Assembly: GCA_943370385.1 (NCBI GenBank)
Contig: CALRQT020000006.1
Coordinates: 62,001-126,000 of the forward strand
Direction of reading: 5' to 3'
Origin: BAIKAL-G1 sp943370385
GTDB lineage: Bacteria; Cyanobacteriota; Cyanobacteriia; PCC-6307; Cyanobiaceae
Length of the DNA stretch: 64,000 bases
Shown here: in pieces, positions 51,880-61,647 of the stretch
Layout: each line of letters starts with the position of its first letter
Position numbering within the stretch: the stretch's first letter is position 1
Translations under genes and position numbers: made by a program
Notes under the pieces: model-generated
The model's database searches: none
What the model was told of the DNA's origin: nothing
What the model saw: the letters and a program-made list of their open reading frames with translations, nothing else

Positions 51880-52737
51880 TTACCAACCATAACGTGTAAG
51901 GCCTTCTTCGAGAACCTTAAGCATCAGTTCTCCAACTAATGTTGAATCTTGGGTGGAACGACCCGTCAGGAATGGGTAATCTAGGACGGTTGAAAGTGTG
52001 TGGCCAACACCACCATGGTATTCGCCGTCAGGTCCAACAGCGTCCCGAAGAATATATTCCAGGGGGTAGAATGGAGGGCCAAAATTGGCGGAAGTATTCA
52101 TTGGTTCTCCATCATATCCATACATTTGTGCAAAGCCGGTGCCTTCTTTGTAATCGTATTCACGGGCATGTCCGGTCACATGCTTACCATAAATGATGCT
52201 CTTACGCTCTGTCCAATCACGGGCGAATGCAAGGCAAGTTACACAGTAGCATTCAGCAGCAATCAATTTACCACGGTTTAAGAAACCTAGGATCAAGGCA
52301 TGCAACCGCTCGTTATTAACCATGTCAACCATTGGGCCGCTGCCACCGGGTAACAGAAGGGCTTCATAGGGGTCAACATACTTTTTCCAAAATTCTTCGC
52401 GAAGGTTATTGTATTTTTCAAGCTCTAAGCCAAAACTGGGCCCGTTAAAGTAGGGCATCAATGGCAATTGCTCAGCCAGATTTATTGGATTTGCAAGAAG
52501 ATCGGAATCATTGACTTCCGTCGTCCGCTTGGCAAAATGTGCGCTGGTGACACCCTTGGCCAAGGGGGGGTCCATATAGCTTTCGTCCATGCTCGGAGGC
52601 AATGCCGGAGGCTTGCGTCCATAAGCTGTCATGAAGTCAAACTGATACCCGGCGTTGAGCAAAACATCATATGGACCAACAAACTCTTCGCCCCAGTAGC
52701 CCCATTCCGAAATAACAGTCAGGATCTTTTTGGCCAT
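51880..52737 (-). CDS. DJ-1/PfpI superfamily protein (Hsp31/glyoxalase-III-like)
   Basis: 285 residues from ATG 52737 (MAKKILTVISEWGYWGEE). YEALLLPGGSGPMVDMVNNE and LIAAECYCVTCLAFA (nucleophile-elbow Cys) mark the class I glutamine-amidotransferase-like fold. A large insertion with many aromatic residues occurs between, and a His is present in KHVTGHARE. Possible activities are glyoxalase III, deglycase-like or hydratase. It is the first gene of the five-gene operon, so the operon may handle a reactive aldehyde or ketone. Confidence 0.82.
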   Translation of the reverse strand: MAKKILTVISEWGYWGEEFVGPYDVLLNAGYQFDFMTAYGRKPPALPPSMDESYMDPPLAKGVTSAHFAKRTTEVNDSDLLANPINLAEQLPLMPYFNGPSFGLELEKYNNLREEFWKKYVDPYEALLLPGGSGPMVDMVNNERLHALILGFLNRGKLIAAECYCVTCLAFARDWTERKSIIYGKHVTGHAREYDYKEGTGFAQMYGYDGEPMNTSANFGPPFYPLEYILRDAVGPDGEYHGGVGHTLSTVLDYPFLTGRSTQDSTLVGELMLKVLEEGLTRYGW

Positions 52738-53001
52738 GGATAGGAAATTAAGAGTGACTTTTAATGCGCAGTAGGCCCGCGCACCATCAGTCTCATCATA
52801 CCTGATTTTGGCCTGTATGTCCTTTTTTCTTGAGCCGATGATAATTCCATGACCCCTTCCCTGAGCTAGGCACCTACCTGGCCTCGAGCACTCCCTTGGC
52901 CTTTCAGTGCCACCAGCCACGACCTTTTAATTGATGCCATCTAGTCTGTATTTTTTACCAACACTTGCTTACTGGCCCGCTTATCAAGATGAACACAATC
53001 T

Positions 53002-54498
53002 TCATTTGACCTTGATCAAGTTGACAGCAAGGCAAACCCGATTTTGCTTTGACTTAAAGGGAATTGTTTCATGTGGCATGTAGGATGGAAACATAACTAG
53101 TTTGCCCGTGGTCGCCTTTACATACATTGATTTCTCTTCTTCTTTTCCTGCTCCGCTTGAAAAATATAGAGTCCCTTGCTTGTCACTTTCACCCAAATTC
53201 ATATCCGCAGGTATTGATAAATAGAGTACCCCACTTGCAATTGCTTCTGGGTGGCTATGGCGTAGTTGATGTCCGCCTGACTCTAGGCTGACAGCCCATC
53301 CGCTAATTCTGAATGTGGAATAGGCTGGAGGCCTGATTGATGTTGGCATATTGTTTACATAGTTAATGAGCTCGTTTTCAAGTTCTTGTTTTAGGAGCTT
53401 CAACTCATTGTTGCTTGTCTCCATGATTTCATGGCTTTGTTTGCCGCCTCGAGTTGGTTTGCCCGGCCGATCTCTTATTAGGCTTTTTTGCGATAATACT
53501 TGTTCTTTGATTTTTTCTAAATACCCTAAATCATTTATGAAGTTTTTGCACACAACTAAATTGATTGGATCGTACAGGTTGGTTCCATCGCCATATTCAT
53601 TTTGAAGCTCTTCTGGTAGGTCATAAATAATTGTTTTTAAGCGAAAATCAGATCGGATCTCATTTGAAATCCTTCCCAGATACTCTCTACAGGTTTCCAT
53701 ATCGGCTTGTTCAATGGCAACGGCGAGAATAGGTTTCACAATCTCGATCGTTTGTTCTTTGTTTAATGTGTTTCTTTCCATTGCTTTGATATAGAGTTCA
53801 ACCGATTCTTTTGCTAGGCCTTTACTTCTCAATGCCTCTGCTTTGGCGATTATTGCTTCGACAGCACTTGGTACGATCTCTAAGCAGGTGTTAAATTCCG
53901 CTATGGCCTCATCCAAGTCGCCATGCATTTGTAAGTATTTTCCTAAATTGTAATGGACTACAAATGTTTGGGGCGCTAAGCTGTTGGCCTTGCGGTAATG
54001 TTCTTCCGCATCGCTTAAATTCCCCTTTTCCAATGCAATCATAGCCAAATTAGTTTCGATTTCTGCATCTGCTCCGTTTATTTGAGCGTAATTTAGAAGT
54101 ATCCTGTCAGCTTCATCTAGTTCTCCAAGTAGTATTATTGCTTGACTAAAGCCAAGCACGACCACCTTTTCTTGTGGGTATAAGGCATATAGGCTGCTGT
54201 ATAGGCTTGCGCTTACTCTATGTTCACTGATTTTAAGGGCCGACTCTGCCGCCATGAGAATACAGATTTGAGGCAACATGAGCATTTGTTCCGTACCTAG
54301 TTCTTCAGTTATCGCCACTACTTCTTGGCTCTTGTTTTGCTGATGTAGTAGGCGAATCAAGTTTGCCGCGCCGATGTTGAACTTACTTGTTTCTTTTTTC
54401 GACAATAAAAAGGCCTGACGAAAGCAGTTCTCTGCTTCCGTCAGGTTCCCTTGCGTTACCGCACTAACTCCTTGTTGAATGAGTGAAGATGCGGTCAA
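53002..54498 (-). CDS. TPR protein with C-terminal 2OG-Fe(II) oxygenase-like domain
   Basis: 498 residues from a TTG start. Tetratricopeptide repeats span about residues 5-265 (AVTQGNLTEAENCFRQAF; KGNLSDAEEHYRKANSLAPQ; HGDLDEAIAEFNTCLEIVPS). The C-terminal 170 residues match the TIGR02466/2OG-FeII_Oxy_5 pattern: WAVSLESGGHQLRHSHPEAI, SGVLYLSIP, then LVMFPSYMPHETIP and RVCLAVNL. HxHP and the later His give the iron ligands. It hydroxylates an unknown substrate. Lies 46 bases after the AGE/STAS gene on the same strand. Confidence 0.85.
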   Translation of the reverse strand: MTASSLIQQGVSAVTQGNLTEAENCFRQAFLLSKKETSKFNIGAANLIRLLHQQNKSQEVVAITEELGTEQMLMLPQICILMAAESALKISEHRVSASLYSSLYALYPQEKVVVLGFSQAIILLGELDEADRILLNYAQINGADAEIETNLAMIALEKGNLSDAEEHYRKANSLAPQTFVVHYNLGKYLQMHGDLDEAIAEFNTCLEIVPSAVEAIIAKAEALRSKGLAKESVELYIKAMERNTLNKEQTIEIVKPILAVAIEQADMETCREYLGRISNEIRSDFRLKTIIYDLPEELQNEYGDGTNLYDPINLVVCKNFINDLGYLEKIKEQVLSQKSLIRDRPGKPTRGGKQSHEIMETSNNELKLLKQELENELINYVNNMPTSIRPPAYSTFRISGWAVSLESGGHQLRHSHPEAIASGVLYLSIPADMNLGESDKQGTLYFSSGAGKEEEKSMYVKATTGKLVMFPSYMPHETIPFKSKQNRVCLAVNLIKVK

Positions 54499-54544
54499 GC
54501 TATTGATGGCGAGGTTGCACCATCATAGCTGATTGTGATTCAAC

Positions 54545-56698
54545 TTACTGAATTGTAAACTCTTCATCCAGCTCGGCTTCAAGAAGAGACTTCTTCACGC
54601 CATCGGAAAGGTTTGTAAGTGTTATCGTAAAGTCTGCGCCTGCCCGTTGCTTGGTGAACAGAAGATAGTTCCAACCCGTATCGCCAATCGACTTTAGGTT
54701 CGTCATGTCAAGGACAAGTCCTTTCAAGTTAGAAAGTTTTTCAACTTCTTCCTTGATGTAACGAAGACGTGAAGTGATTAGTTCTCCGGCCAAGGCGAAT
54801 TTCGCAATTCCACCTTCATAGGAAAGCAGATCGGCATCAAATCCCAGGCCAGCCGGGGTGACGCGACAGCGAACCTTCATGGTGCTATCTGATTCTGGCA
54901 AGGTTACAAAGAGCTTCTCACGGTTGAAGTTCTCATAGTTTTTGCCGTTAATCCACACCTCTGTTAGTTCCACACTGCCAGCTGGCAGGAGGTCTGGTGC
55001 TACTCTGAGGATGTTACCTTCCCAGGCACCAGGTTCTGGGCTGAAGAAGAAGTCCATGGGATGGCGGTTCACCAGTAGGTTGGTATAAACCGCAGCCAGG
55101 AAACAGAGTTCAAACGAGTGGTAGCCAGCCATGGAGTGGCTGCCCTTGCCTCGCTCACTCCCTAGTGCATAGGGTTGGCCATTGGCGAGCACGTTGAAGT
55201 AAATACCGCCTTGCTCGTAATCAAGGAACCAACCGTTGTAGAAGCCTGAACCTTCACGTGCAAAGCGAAGATAGTCCTCATTATCGTTATACACACCGGC
55301 CATGATGTAGTAGGCCAGAATGCCTTGTTCTTGCTGCCACCATGCCTTGCGGTCATGCCAAACTAGGCGGTTGAACTCTTCACCTTCTTTGCGGGTGCGC
55401 TCCATCATGTCGTACCAGCCGCCCCGTTGGTTATCGCAACCGGCAGCAGGTATGGCATCAGCAATTTGATGGGCAAAGGTTTTGTAGCTTTCCTTCGGCT
55501 TCAGGCTCTGCATCCTGGTGAGGTTCCATGCAACCTTGAGGTTGTGTCCCACAACACAACGGGCCTGATGAATACCCCAGCTAAGGTCATGGGTCCAATC
55601 ATCGTAGAACTTCTCGTTCATGAAGGGGCTATAGCCGTAATCAGGGAAGTATTCGCAGATGGTGTCAAAGGTGTATTCCAGGAAGTCTGAGTATTCTTGC
55701 TTCTCAGTAGCCAGGTAAAGGTTAATTAGGTATGCAGGAGCGTGGTCACCCACAGAGTTCCAGTTTTTCTTGGCTTTGTTAACACCAAGAGATTCTGCTT
55801 TGGGATCAAACGTTACGGGATCGATGTGAGAGTAGTAGCCACCATAAGGGCCATGATCTTTGTAGTACCGGTTAAGGAATGAAATCGTGTCTTCGATATC
55901 TACAAGGATATTTTTATTACCCGTTAGACGATAGGTTTGGGTTGGACCTGCCAACGCATAGATCTGTTCGTAGCAGGGGATCGCGTTACCGCCTTCATCA
56001 CCACCTGCTGTTGAACCCATGTACTTACGCAGACTTCCATCCTTTTGAATGTCAATCTGGCTATACCAGTAGCAAATACCTTCAGAGCTATCGCGGTGCC
56101 GGAAATGCCTCTGCATGTATTCGGTACCCTTTGTTGCCGCTTCTAGGGCACGCTCATCGCCTGTCATCATGTAGGCGGTAGCGAAGCCGTAGATCAAACG
56201 AGATACCGTGTCTAGGTTCTGGACACCATCTTGCTTGTCACCCTCCGAACTCAAATCGGTTCGGAAGTTGCGGAAGTCAATGGTTTCGCCCTCTTCAACC
56301 TTAAACTGTTTTTCCAGATAGAAGTTCAGCAGTTGCTGAATTTGCCGCACCCACCAATCTTGCTCTTCAAAACGCAGGTTACTTGCATCTCTACCAAACA
56401 GAAGAATATGTTTGGCTTCGAATTTCAGACCACTGGCTTCGGGGTAGAAGATACCATAGGCGTGGATGAACCTTCCTACAGACAGTGTTTCTTTCAGTCC
56501 AGGAGCAACTTGGAATCCTTCCCCTAGGTTCCTAACTAGCTCTGCGTAGCAGGCATAGGTTACTTTAACCGTAAACGTGCGACCGTCTGAAGTTTCGAGT
56601 TCAATAAATCCTTGGGAATCAAATACTTCCGGAAAATCAACTTTCCGAATGTAACCTGCAATCAGATCGGAGAAGGTGAAGTCGAGTGTGCCAGTCAT
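54545..56698 (-). CDS. AGE-epimerase-like alpha/alpha-barrel protein fused to a STAS domain
   Basis: 717 residues. An N-terminal beta domain (1-110) precedes an N-acylglucosamine 2-epimerase-like (alpha/alpha)6 barrel (about 115-550, with SRLIYGFATAYMMTGDERAL, THDLSWGIHQARCVVGHNLK, WHDRKAWWQQEQGILAYY). A short beta segment and a C-terminal STAS domain (634-717) follow: FALAGELITSRLRYI and VLDMTNLKSIGDTGWNYLLF, with Thr at the phospho-acceptor position of anti-sigma-antagonists. Likely a sugar-isomerase- or glycosidase-like enzyme with a regulatory partner-binding module. Directly downstream of glgX (84 bases). The fusion is unusual to me. Confidence 0.8.
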   Translation of the reverse strand: MTGTLDFTFSDLIAGYIRKVDFPEVFDSQGFIELETSDGRTFTVKVTYACYAELVRNLGEGFQVAPGLKETLSVGRFIHAYGIFYPEASGLKFEAKHILLFGRDASNLRFEEQDWWVRQIQQLLNFYLEKQFKVEEGETIDFRNFRTDLSSEGDKQDGVQNLDTVSRLIYGFATAYMMTGDERALEAATKGTEYMQRHFRHRDSSEGICYWYSQIDIQKDGSLRKYMGSTAGGDEGGNAIPCYEQIYALAGPTQTYRLTGNKNILVDIEDTISFLNRYYKDHGPYGGYYSHIDPVTFDPKAESLGVNKAKKNWNSVGDHAPAYLINLYLATEKQEYSDFLEYTFDTICEYFPDYGYSPFMNEKFYDDWTHDLSWGIHQARCVVGHNLKVAWNLTRMQSLKPKESYKTFAHQIADAIPAAGCDNQRGGWYDMMERTRKEGEEFNRLVWHDRKAWWQQEQGILAYYIMAGVYNDNEDYLRFAREGSGFYNGWFLDYEQGGIYFNVLANGQPYALGSERGKGSHSMAGYHSFELCFLAAVYTNLLVNRHPMDFFFSPEPGAWEGNILRVAPDLLPAGSVELTEVWINGKNYENFNREKLFVTLPESDSTMKVRCRVTPAGLGFDADLLSYEGGIAKFALAGELITSRLRYIKEEVEKLSNLKGLVLDMTNLKSIGDTGWNYLLFTKQRAGADFTITLTNLSDGVKKSLLEAELDEEFTIQ

Positions 56699-56782
56699 TG
56701 TCGTGATAAGTTGATGATTTGAGTTAGGGCTCGATTTGGCTCTTTTTGGAGCAACTCTCTAATGTTAGTTCATTTCATTGCT

Positions 56783-58963
56783 TCATACCGAACCTCCGTC
56801 GTCCGCTGCTCTTGTCGTCAATACGACGATGCTTCGATCATTGACGATATAGCCTGTATCCGTAATCACTGGAGAGTTTTCAAGTGTGGATATGTCTTGA
56901 GGCGACGGCAGAGATGTATCTACGGTGCGATGCCATGTCAAGCCTTCATATTGAGGGATGTCGAATTTCAATGGCTCCCAGTGCATGTTCATCATGATAT
57001 GAATGTTATCGAGGCCATCCGTATCGTCAGCCGTATCACCAAAGGTCATCGCTAGGCAGCGTTCGCCTGGATTATCCCAATTCGGTTGGTTCAGTTGGGT
57101 TCCGTGCCATCCAATTTCAGGAACACCAAACCTACTTACCTTGCCGCTAAAATATTTGCCTTTAAAGTGATTTATGAAATTACTGCGTTTGCGGTTAAGC
57201 AACGACCAAAATCGAATCATCTCCTGTGATTCGCTTGATTTAATGGCATCCCAATCGTACCAGTTTAGGGGGTTGTCTTGACAGTACGTGTTGTTGTTGC
57301 CGTATTGGGTGCGAGCATGTTCATCCCCGCCAACAATCATAGGTACGCCTAGGGAGCACATTAAAAGAACACCAAAATTTTTCACTTGTTTTTTTCTTAA
57401 GGTATTAATGTATTCGTCTTGTGTTTCGCCCTCTGTGCCGCAGTTCCAGCTGTCGTTATCGTTTACTCCGTCATTATTCCCTTCGCCGTTAGCCCAGTTG
57501 TGCTTTTCATTGTAAGCGCATAAGTCATAGAGCGTAAAGCCATCATGTGCCGTGATGAAATTAACACTATTGACGGGCTCATGGTGGCGCCATTGGTAAA
57601 GATCCGCACTGCCCGTAAGTCTTGCTGCTACTTGACTAATCACACCTGGATCTCCTTTCACAAACTGGCGGATTGAATCCCGGTACTTACCATTCCACTC
57701 CGCCCAACGAGCGCCTGGGAAGTAACCAATTTGATAAAGACCAGCGGCATCCCATGCTTCCGCTATCACTTTGCTTGACCCAAGAACGTCGTCTAGTTCA
57801 ATGGACCAAATGACAGGAGGATGCTCTAGGGGAGATCCATCTTCACCACGTGTTAGCACGGATCCTTCATCGAAGCGGAATCCGTCCACATGCATTTCTT
57901 CTACCCAAAAGCGTAAGCAGTCTAGAATTAGTTTTTCGCCAATCGGATGATTACAGTTAAAAGTGTTGCCACAACCTGTGTAATCATAATAGAATTCCTT
58001 GGATCCATTTTCGCCGGTTAAATAGTAATAGGTGCTGTTATCCAGCCCTTTGAAGGAGAACATTGGACCTTGATGATTTCCCTCGTCCGTGTGGTTAAAG
58101 ACAACATCAAGAATGACTTCAATGCCCGCTTTGTGCAGGGCCTTAACCATATCCCTGAATTCTTCTACGTGGAGGCCTGATTCTGGATCCGTGCAATATC
58201 CCTGGTGGGGTGCAAAGTACCCCATTGTGCTGTAGCCCCAATAGTTGACCAGAGGGTTTCCTTCGTGGACGCGCAGTACGTCCGTATGGTCAAAACTAAA
58301 GACAGGTAGAAGCTCTACAGCTGTAATACCAAGTTCCTTCAAATAAGGAATTTTCTCAATCAGTCCTTTGAATGTCCCCGGGTGTTGAACACCACTTGTA
58401 GGACTTTTTGTAAATCCGGCTACATGCATTTCATAGATAATTGTCTCAGCCATTGGCTTTCTAAGGGGCATATCACCTTCCCAGTCGTATCCCCTTGTAT
58501 CAATTACTACGCTGCGCATGCTTTTGTGGAGGTTATCTTCTGTTCCACAAGCCGCACCCCTCTCCCACAGGGCAAGCGAGTTTCCTTTGGAATAGGGGTC
58601 AACTAGAACTTTCGCTGGGTTGAACCTGTGACCATTCCACGGCTCGTTGGGCCCATCCACACGATAAGCATAGCCAGTACCCGGTTTTAAGCCTTGGATG
58701 TAAACATGCCAAATATAAAAGCTCTTGTTTGTGATAGGACTTAAATCGATTACTTGCGAGGGTTCTAGATCTGTTGGATTGTTAAAAAGCAACAATTGAA
58801 TTGCTGTTGCGTTTGCACTATAGATTGCAAAATTTACCCCTTCGTCATCAACAGTGGCACCAAAGGGGTGGGGCGAACCTGTGAAGATTCTTGTTGCCGC
58901 GCCTTCAGATGTGAGTGGGCGTCCTTTCGACGTGATCACAAAACTGCTGATTGTTGAAGTCAT
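56783..58963 (-). CDS. glgX: glycogen debranching enzyme (isoamylase type)
   Basis: Hydrolyses alpha-1,6 branches of glycogen. 726 residues. N-terminal CBM48-type domain (GSPHPFGATVDDEGVNFAIY), GH13 catalytic domain with DVVFNHT (I), GFRFDEGSVL (II, nucleophile Asp), IAEAWDAAG (III, acid Glu) and ITAHDGFTLYDL (IV). AT-richer than the core genes, so possibly acquired. Heads a minus-strand operon with the AGE/STAS and TPR-oxygenase genes. Confidence 0.95.
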   Translation of the reverse strand: MTSTISSFVITSKGRPLTSEGAATRIFTGSPHPFGATVDDEGVNFAIYSANATAIQLLLFNNPTDLEPSQVIDLSPITNKSFYIWHVYIQGLKPGTGYAYRVDGPNEPWNGHRFNPAKVLVDPYSKGNSLALWERGAACGTEDNLHKSMRSVVIDTRGYDWEGDMPLRKPMAETIIYEMHVAGFTKSPTSGVQHPGTFKGLIEKIPYLKELGITAVELLPVFSFDHTDVLRVHEGNPLVNYWGYSTMGYFAPHQGYCTDPESGLHVEEFRDMVKALHKAGIEVILDVVFNHTDEGNHQGPMFSFKGLDNSTYYYLTGENGSKEFYYDYTGCGNTFNCNHPIGEKLILDCLRFWVEEMHVDGFRFDEGSVLTRGEDGSPLEHPPVIWSIELDDVLGSSKVIAEAWDAAGLYQIGYFPGARWAEWNGKYRDSIRQFVKGDPGVISQVAARLTGSADLYQWRHHEPVNSVNFITAHDGFTLYDLCAYNEKHNWANGEGNNDGVNDNDSWNCGTEGETQDEYINTLRKKQVKNFGVLLMCSLGVPMIVGGDEHARTQYGNNNTYCQDNPLNWYDWDAIKSSESQEMIRFWSLLNRKRSNFINHFKGKYFSGKVSRFGVPEIGWHGTQLNQPNWDNPGERCLAMTFGDTADDTDGLDNIHIMMNMHWEPLKFDIPQYEGLTWHRTVDTSLPSPQDISTLENSPVITDTGYIVNDRSIVVLTTRAADDGGSV

Positions 58964-59339
58964 TTCGTTTAATCGTTTGAGATTGTTTTGACTTTGACCC
59001 TTAATATTTTGTAACTTTGGTTTTGCTTGCCCATTTTCCCCATACTGAATTTCTCCACTTTTCGTGGGTGATTCCTTTTTACCCTAAACGAGCTTCAGCA
59101 AATTTGCAACGTATTTGTTCAGACCCCCCTGCTTTTGGAGGGTTTTCTGATTTTCTCCTTATTTCGTTGCCGCTATTGAAGGCTTTGGTGCTAAACTCCC
59201 GCGTCCTTGTTTTGTCAGGATTTCAGCATATTTCGCGTTTCCTCTTGGAGATTTGTGTTTTACGGTACCTTTCTCTCGGATTCATTGCCAGTCGGTGCGT
59301 TAAGGCGCTAAAGATATTTCGATCAGTCTTTTTGGAACT
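58964..59339. other. divergent promoter region between glgX and the beta-rich protein gene
   Basis: About 375 AT-rich bases, presumably containing both divergent promoters. I cannot assign -10 or operator sequences. Confidence 0.4.
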
Positions 59340-60974
59340 ATGGTTCAGCCACTCCCCTCCCACCTGAGCAGTCATGTTGGATCTAGTGTCATTGAGTCGA
59401 TATCAATGATTGGTAATCTAACGCCGCGTCGTTGGCGTTGGAATCCTTTTATCACTGATCAAGACTTCAAACTTGTTGGCGATTGTATCTGGGAGCGAAG
59501 CGTCTTTGTGGAGGGCCCCAAGGGCTCCGAGCATACCGCTAATTTTTCTTTTCGATTAATCATCAATCATAATTCTCAGCGGCATCTCAAATGCAAAGAT
59601 GTAGACCCTGAAACGCTTACATGGACTCTTGCGGAAGATAGCTTTGGCGTGAATCATGCGAATATTAATTTCAATCTTAAAATGGATGCGGAATTATTGC
59701 TCCGTTTCAACAGCTCCACTATGGAGCTCCAGATTGTTCCTATGGGCATTGTTTCCAATCCTGCCGCTATTGTCCAACCAATTGTTGACTTTAATGGCTA
59801 TGAACTTAATGGCTTTATTTGGGACGACTTGTCTATGTTTGACAAGTTTTTGTGTAGGCGACCTGGGCGTTCCTTCGTCAGCATATCGCCTGGCAAGTGG
59901 TCGTTAGATGTTCCATTAAGGTCCAATGGTGGTATTGATTTTCGTGCTGACGGAGTTTATCAGTTTTTGATTTCAGCAGATGGAGATGAAGATTTTGGTT
60001 TTTCGGCCTTGAATGACGGTACTGGGCGATTAGTACGTGGTACCGGATTTGGTAGTAGCCATGGATCTTCCATGCATTCCGGTTGTACCATCAAGGTTAA
60101 GGAGAATGGTGTCTATCGTTTTGTGCTTGATTCAAGTCCTGAATCTCCCCATATTGCCGTTACAGGAATCGATACATGTGATCCCGAGTATTTGAATCTC
60201 CGTTCCTCGATACAGCTGCTCGGAACTGTTCATCCTGATAATCAATTTGATCCAACGTTGCCTGGGCGTACGCTCCTGCCAGGAGCTTCCGATGATAATC
60301 TCGTACTGGATATTGATGTCAAGGCTGGTAAGCACTGTATAAATTTTGGCATTGGCTCTGAACTATTTCTTGATACGATGGGATTTGGCTGCTGGCTTGA
60401 TATTGATCCAACTCATCCAGCCACATCGTTGAAAGGTGTCGCTTGGCATGGCAAACCCCAGGAATGGAATATCCTTTTTGAGTTGGATGTTGATAGTAAA
60501 CTCCGTTTTCACTATGGTTTAAAGGATGATAGTTTTGGTATTGAAGTGCTAGCTGGTGGTGGCATCTTGAAGCCTACGACCGAATTAAGTGAGCTTTCAC
60601 TTGTCGGTAATTTCCCTGAACCCCTCAAAGCCTGGGATCCAGAGTCGCCCGCGAACCTCATGGAAGTGATCGGTGGTGGCCGTTTTCAACGTACTATCCT
60701 GCTTCAGGCAGGCGAAACTTATACCTATAAGTACGTTGCTAATCGCACACCTTGGCAGATGGTATTTGCTGATTATGAACTTGATAGCTACGGTACTGAT
60801 TTTACGGGCTCCCATCCAAGCCCAGGCGACGTAACGGTTAGCTCTTTAAAGCGATTTGGCCAGTTAACCTCCCACGGTAACCCTCCTCCCCTTAGCTTTA
60901 CGGCAATTCATACGGGTCCCTATCGCTTCTATGCGGATGTGATTACCGGCGGTTACAGTGTAAAACCTGTTTGA
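59340..60974 (+). CDS. 544-residue modular beta-rich protein, possibly carbohydrate-binding
   Basis: No known family recognised. The sequence looks like four tandem modules of about 110-130 residues with similar openings: SMIGNLTPRRWRWNP (about 22), a second without a clear opening (about 175), QLLGTVHPDNQFDPTLPGR (about 293) and SLVGNFPEPLKAWDPESPAN (about 420), each with an aromatic-rich beta pattern and a GxYRF(V/Y) ending (GVYRFVLDSS; GPYRFYADV). This resembles CBM or SusE/SusF-like glycan-binding folds. No signal peptide is visible. Next to glgX and an aquaglyceroporin, so it may bind a glycan or sugar solute. Confidence 0.7.
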   Translation: MVQPLPSHLSSHVGSSVIESISMIGNLTPRRWRWNPFITDQDFKLVGDCIWERSVFVEGPKGSEHTANFSFRLIINHNSQRHLKCKDVDPETLTWTLAEDSFGVNHANINFNLKMDAELLLRFNSSTMELQIVPMGIVSNPAAIVQPIVDFNGYELNGFIWDDLSMFDKFLCRRPGRSFVSISPGKWSLDVPLRSNGGIDFRADGVYQFLISADGDEDFGFSALNDGTGRLVRGTGFGSSHGSSMHSGCTIKVKENGVYRFVLDSSPESPHIAVTGIDTCDPEYLNLRSSIQLLGTVHPDNQFDPTLPGRTLLPGASDDNLVLDIDVKAGKHCINFGIGSELFLDTMGFGCWLDIDPTHPATSLKGVAWHGKPQEWNILFELDVDSKLRFHYGLKDDSFGIEVLAGGGILKPTTELSELSLVGNFPEPLKAWDPESPANLMEVIGGGRFQRTILLQAGETYTYKYVANRTPWQMVFADYELDSYGTDFTGSHPSPGDVTVSSLKRFGQLTSHGNPPPLSFTAIHTGPYRFYADVITGGYSVKPV

Positions 60975-61628
60975 ATGATCATGCGCAGCCTGCCTGAGCG
61001 GATGGTTTTGGAATTGCTAGGCAGCTTTTGTCTTGCCTACGCAGTTGTGACTTCATTTGCCCTACGAGCTGCGCCCGATTTTATTGTTTTTCTATCGATT
61101 GGGATGGCTCTCGTTGTCCTTATCCATTTGTTTGGCAGAAGCAGTGGGGCCCATTTCAATCCTTCTGTCAGTTTGATGTTCTTCGGCCAGAATACCCTTC
61201 TTAATCCCCATGCGTTTTGGAGCAATCTGGTTGCGTTTTTGGGGTATGCGACTGCTCAAGTATGCGGCATTTGGCTGGGTTTCCATTCGCGTTCCTTTTC
61301 ACCCCCTTCGGGTCCGTTCAGCCTGCGTTCGACGCTGGTCGAAATTGTCATGAGTTTTGTTTTGTTTTGGTTGATCCATGCTTGGAGTGATGAAGGGCGC
61401 ATCTGTCCTGAGGCACGTCCCTTTTCTGGTTTTGTTGTTGGTTCTGGTTTAACGTCTTTGTTGTTCTTGGGATGTGCTGATTCTGTTGGTATCTTCAATC
61501 CAGCTTTCACCTTTGCTTTTATGGGGTTGGGAACACGCGGACTAGAGCAAATCCTAGTGTTGCAATTGCTGGCTGGCCTCGCCATGATTTTTGTACCTAG
61601 ACCCTTGGCCTCCCAAGCTGTTGATTAG
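60975..61628 (+). CDS. aquaporin/glycerol-facilitator (MIP) family channel
   Basis: 217 residues, six transmembrane helices. NPA motifs appear as GAHFNPSVSL (first, NPS variant) and GIFNPAFTF (second, NPA). Water or small-polyol channel. It starts directly at the base after the stop of the beta-rich protein gene, so the two are co-translated. The context with glycogen debranching suggests osmolyte or sugar handling, but the substrate is unproven. Confidence 0.88.
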   Translation: MIMRSLPERMVLELLGSFCLAYAVVTSFALRAAPDFIVFLSIGMALVVLIHLFGRSSGAHFNPSVSLMFFGQNTLLNPHAFWSNLVAFLGYATAQVCGIWLGFHSRSFSPPSGPFSLRSTLVEIVMSFVLFWLIHAWSDEGRICPEARPFSGFVVGSGLTSLLFLGCADSVGIFNPAFTFAFMGLGTRGLEQILVLQLLAGLAMIFVPRPLASQAVD

Positions 61629-61647
61629 TTTTCTCTTTTTTGTGCAA

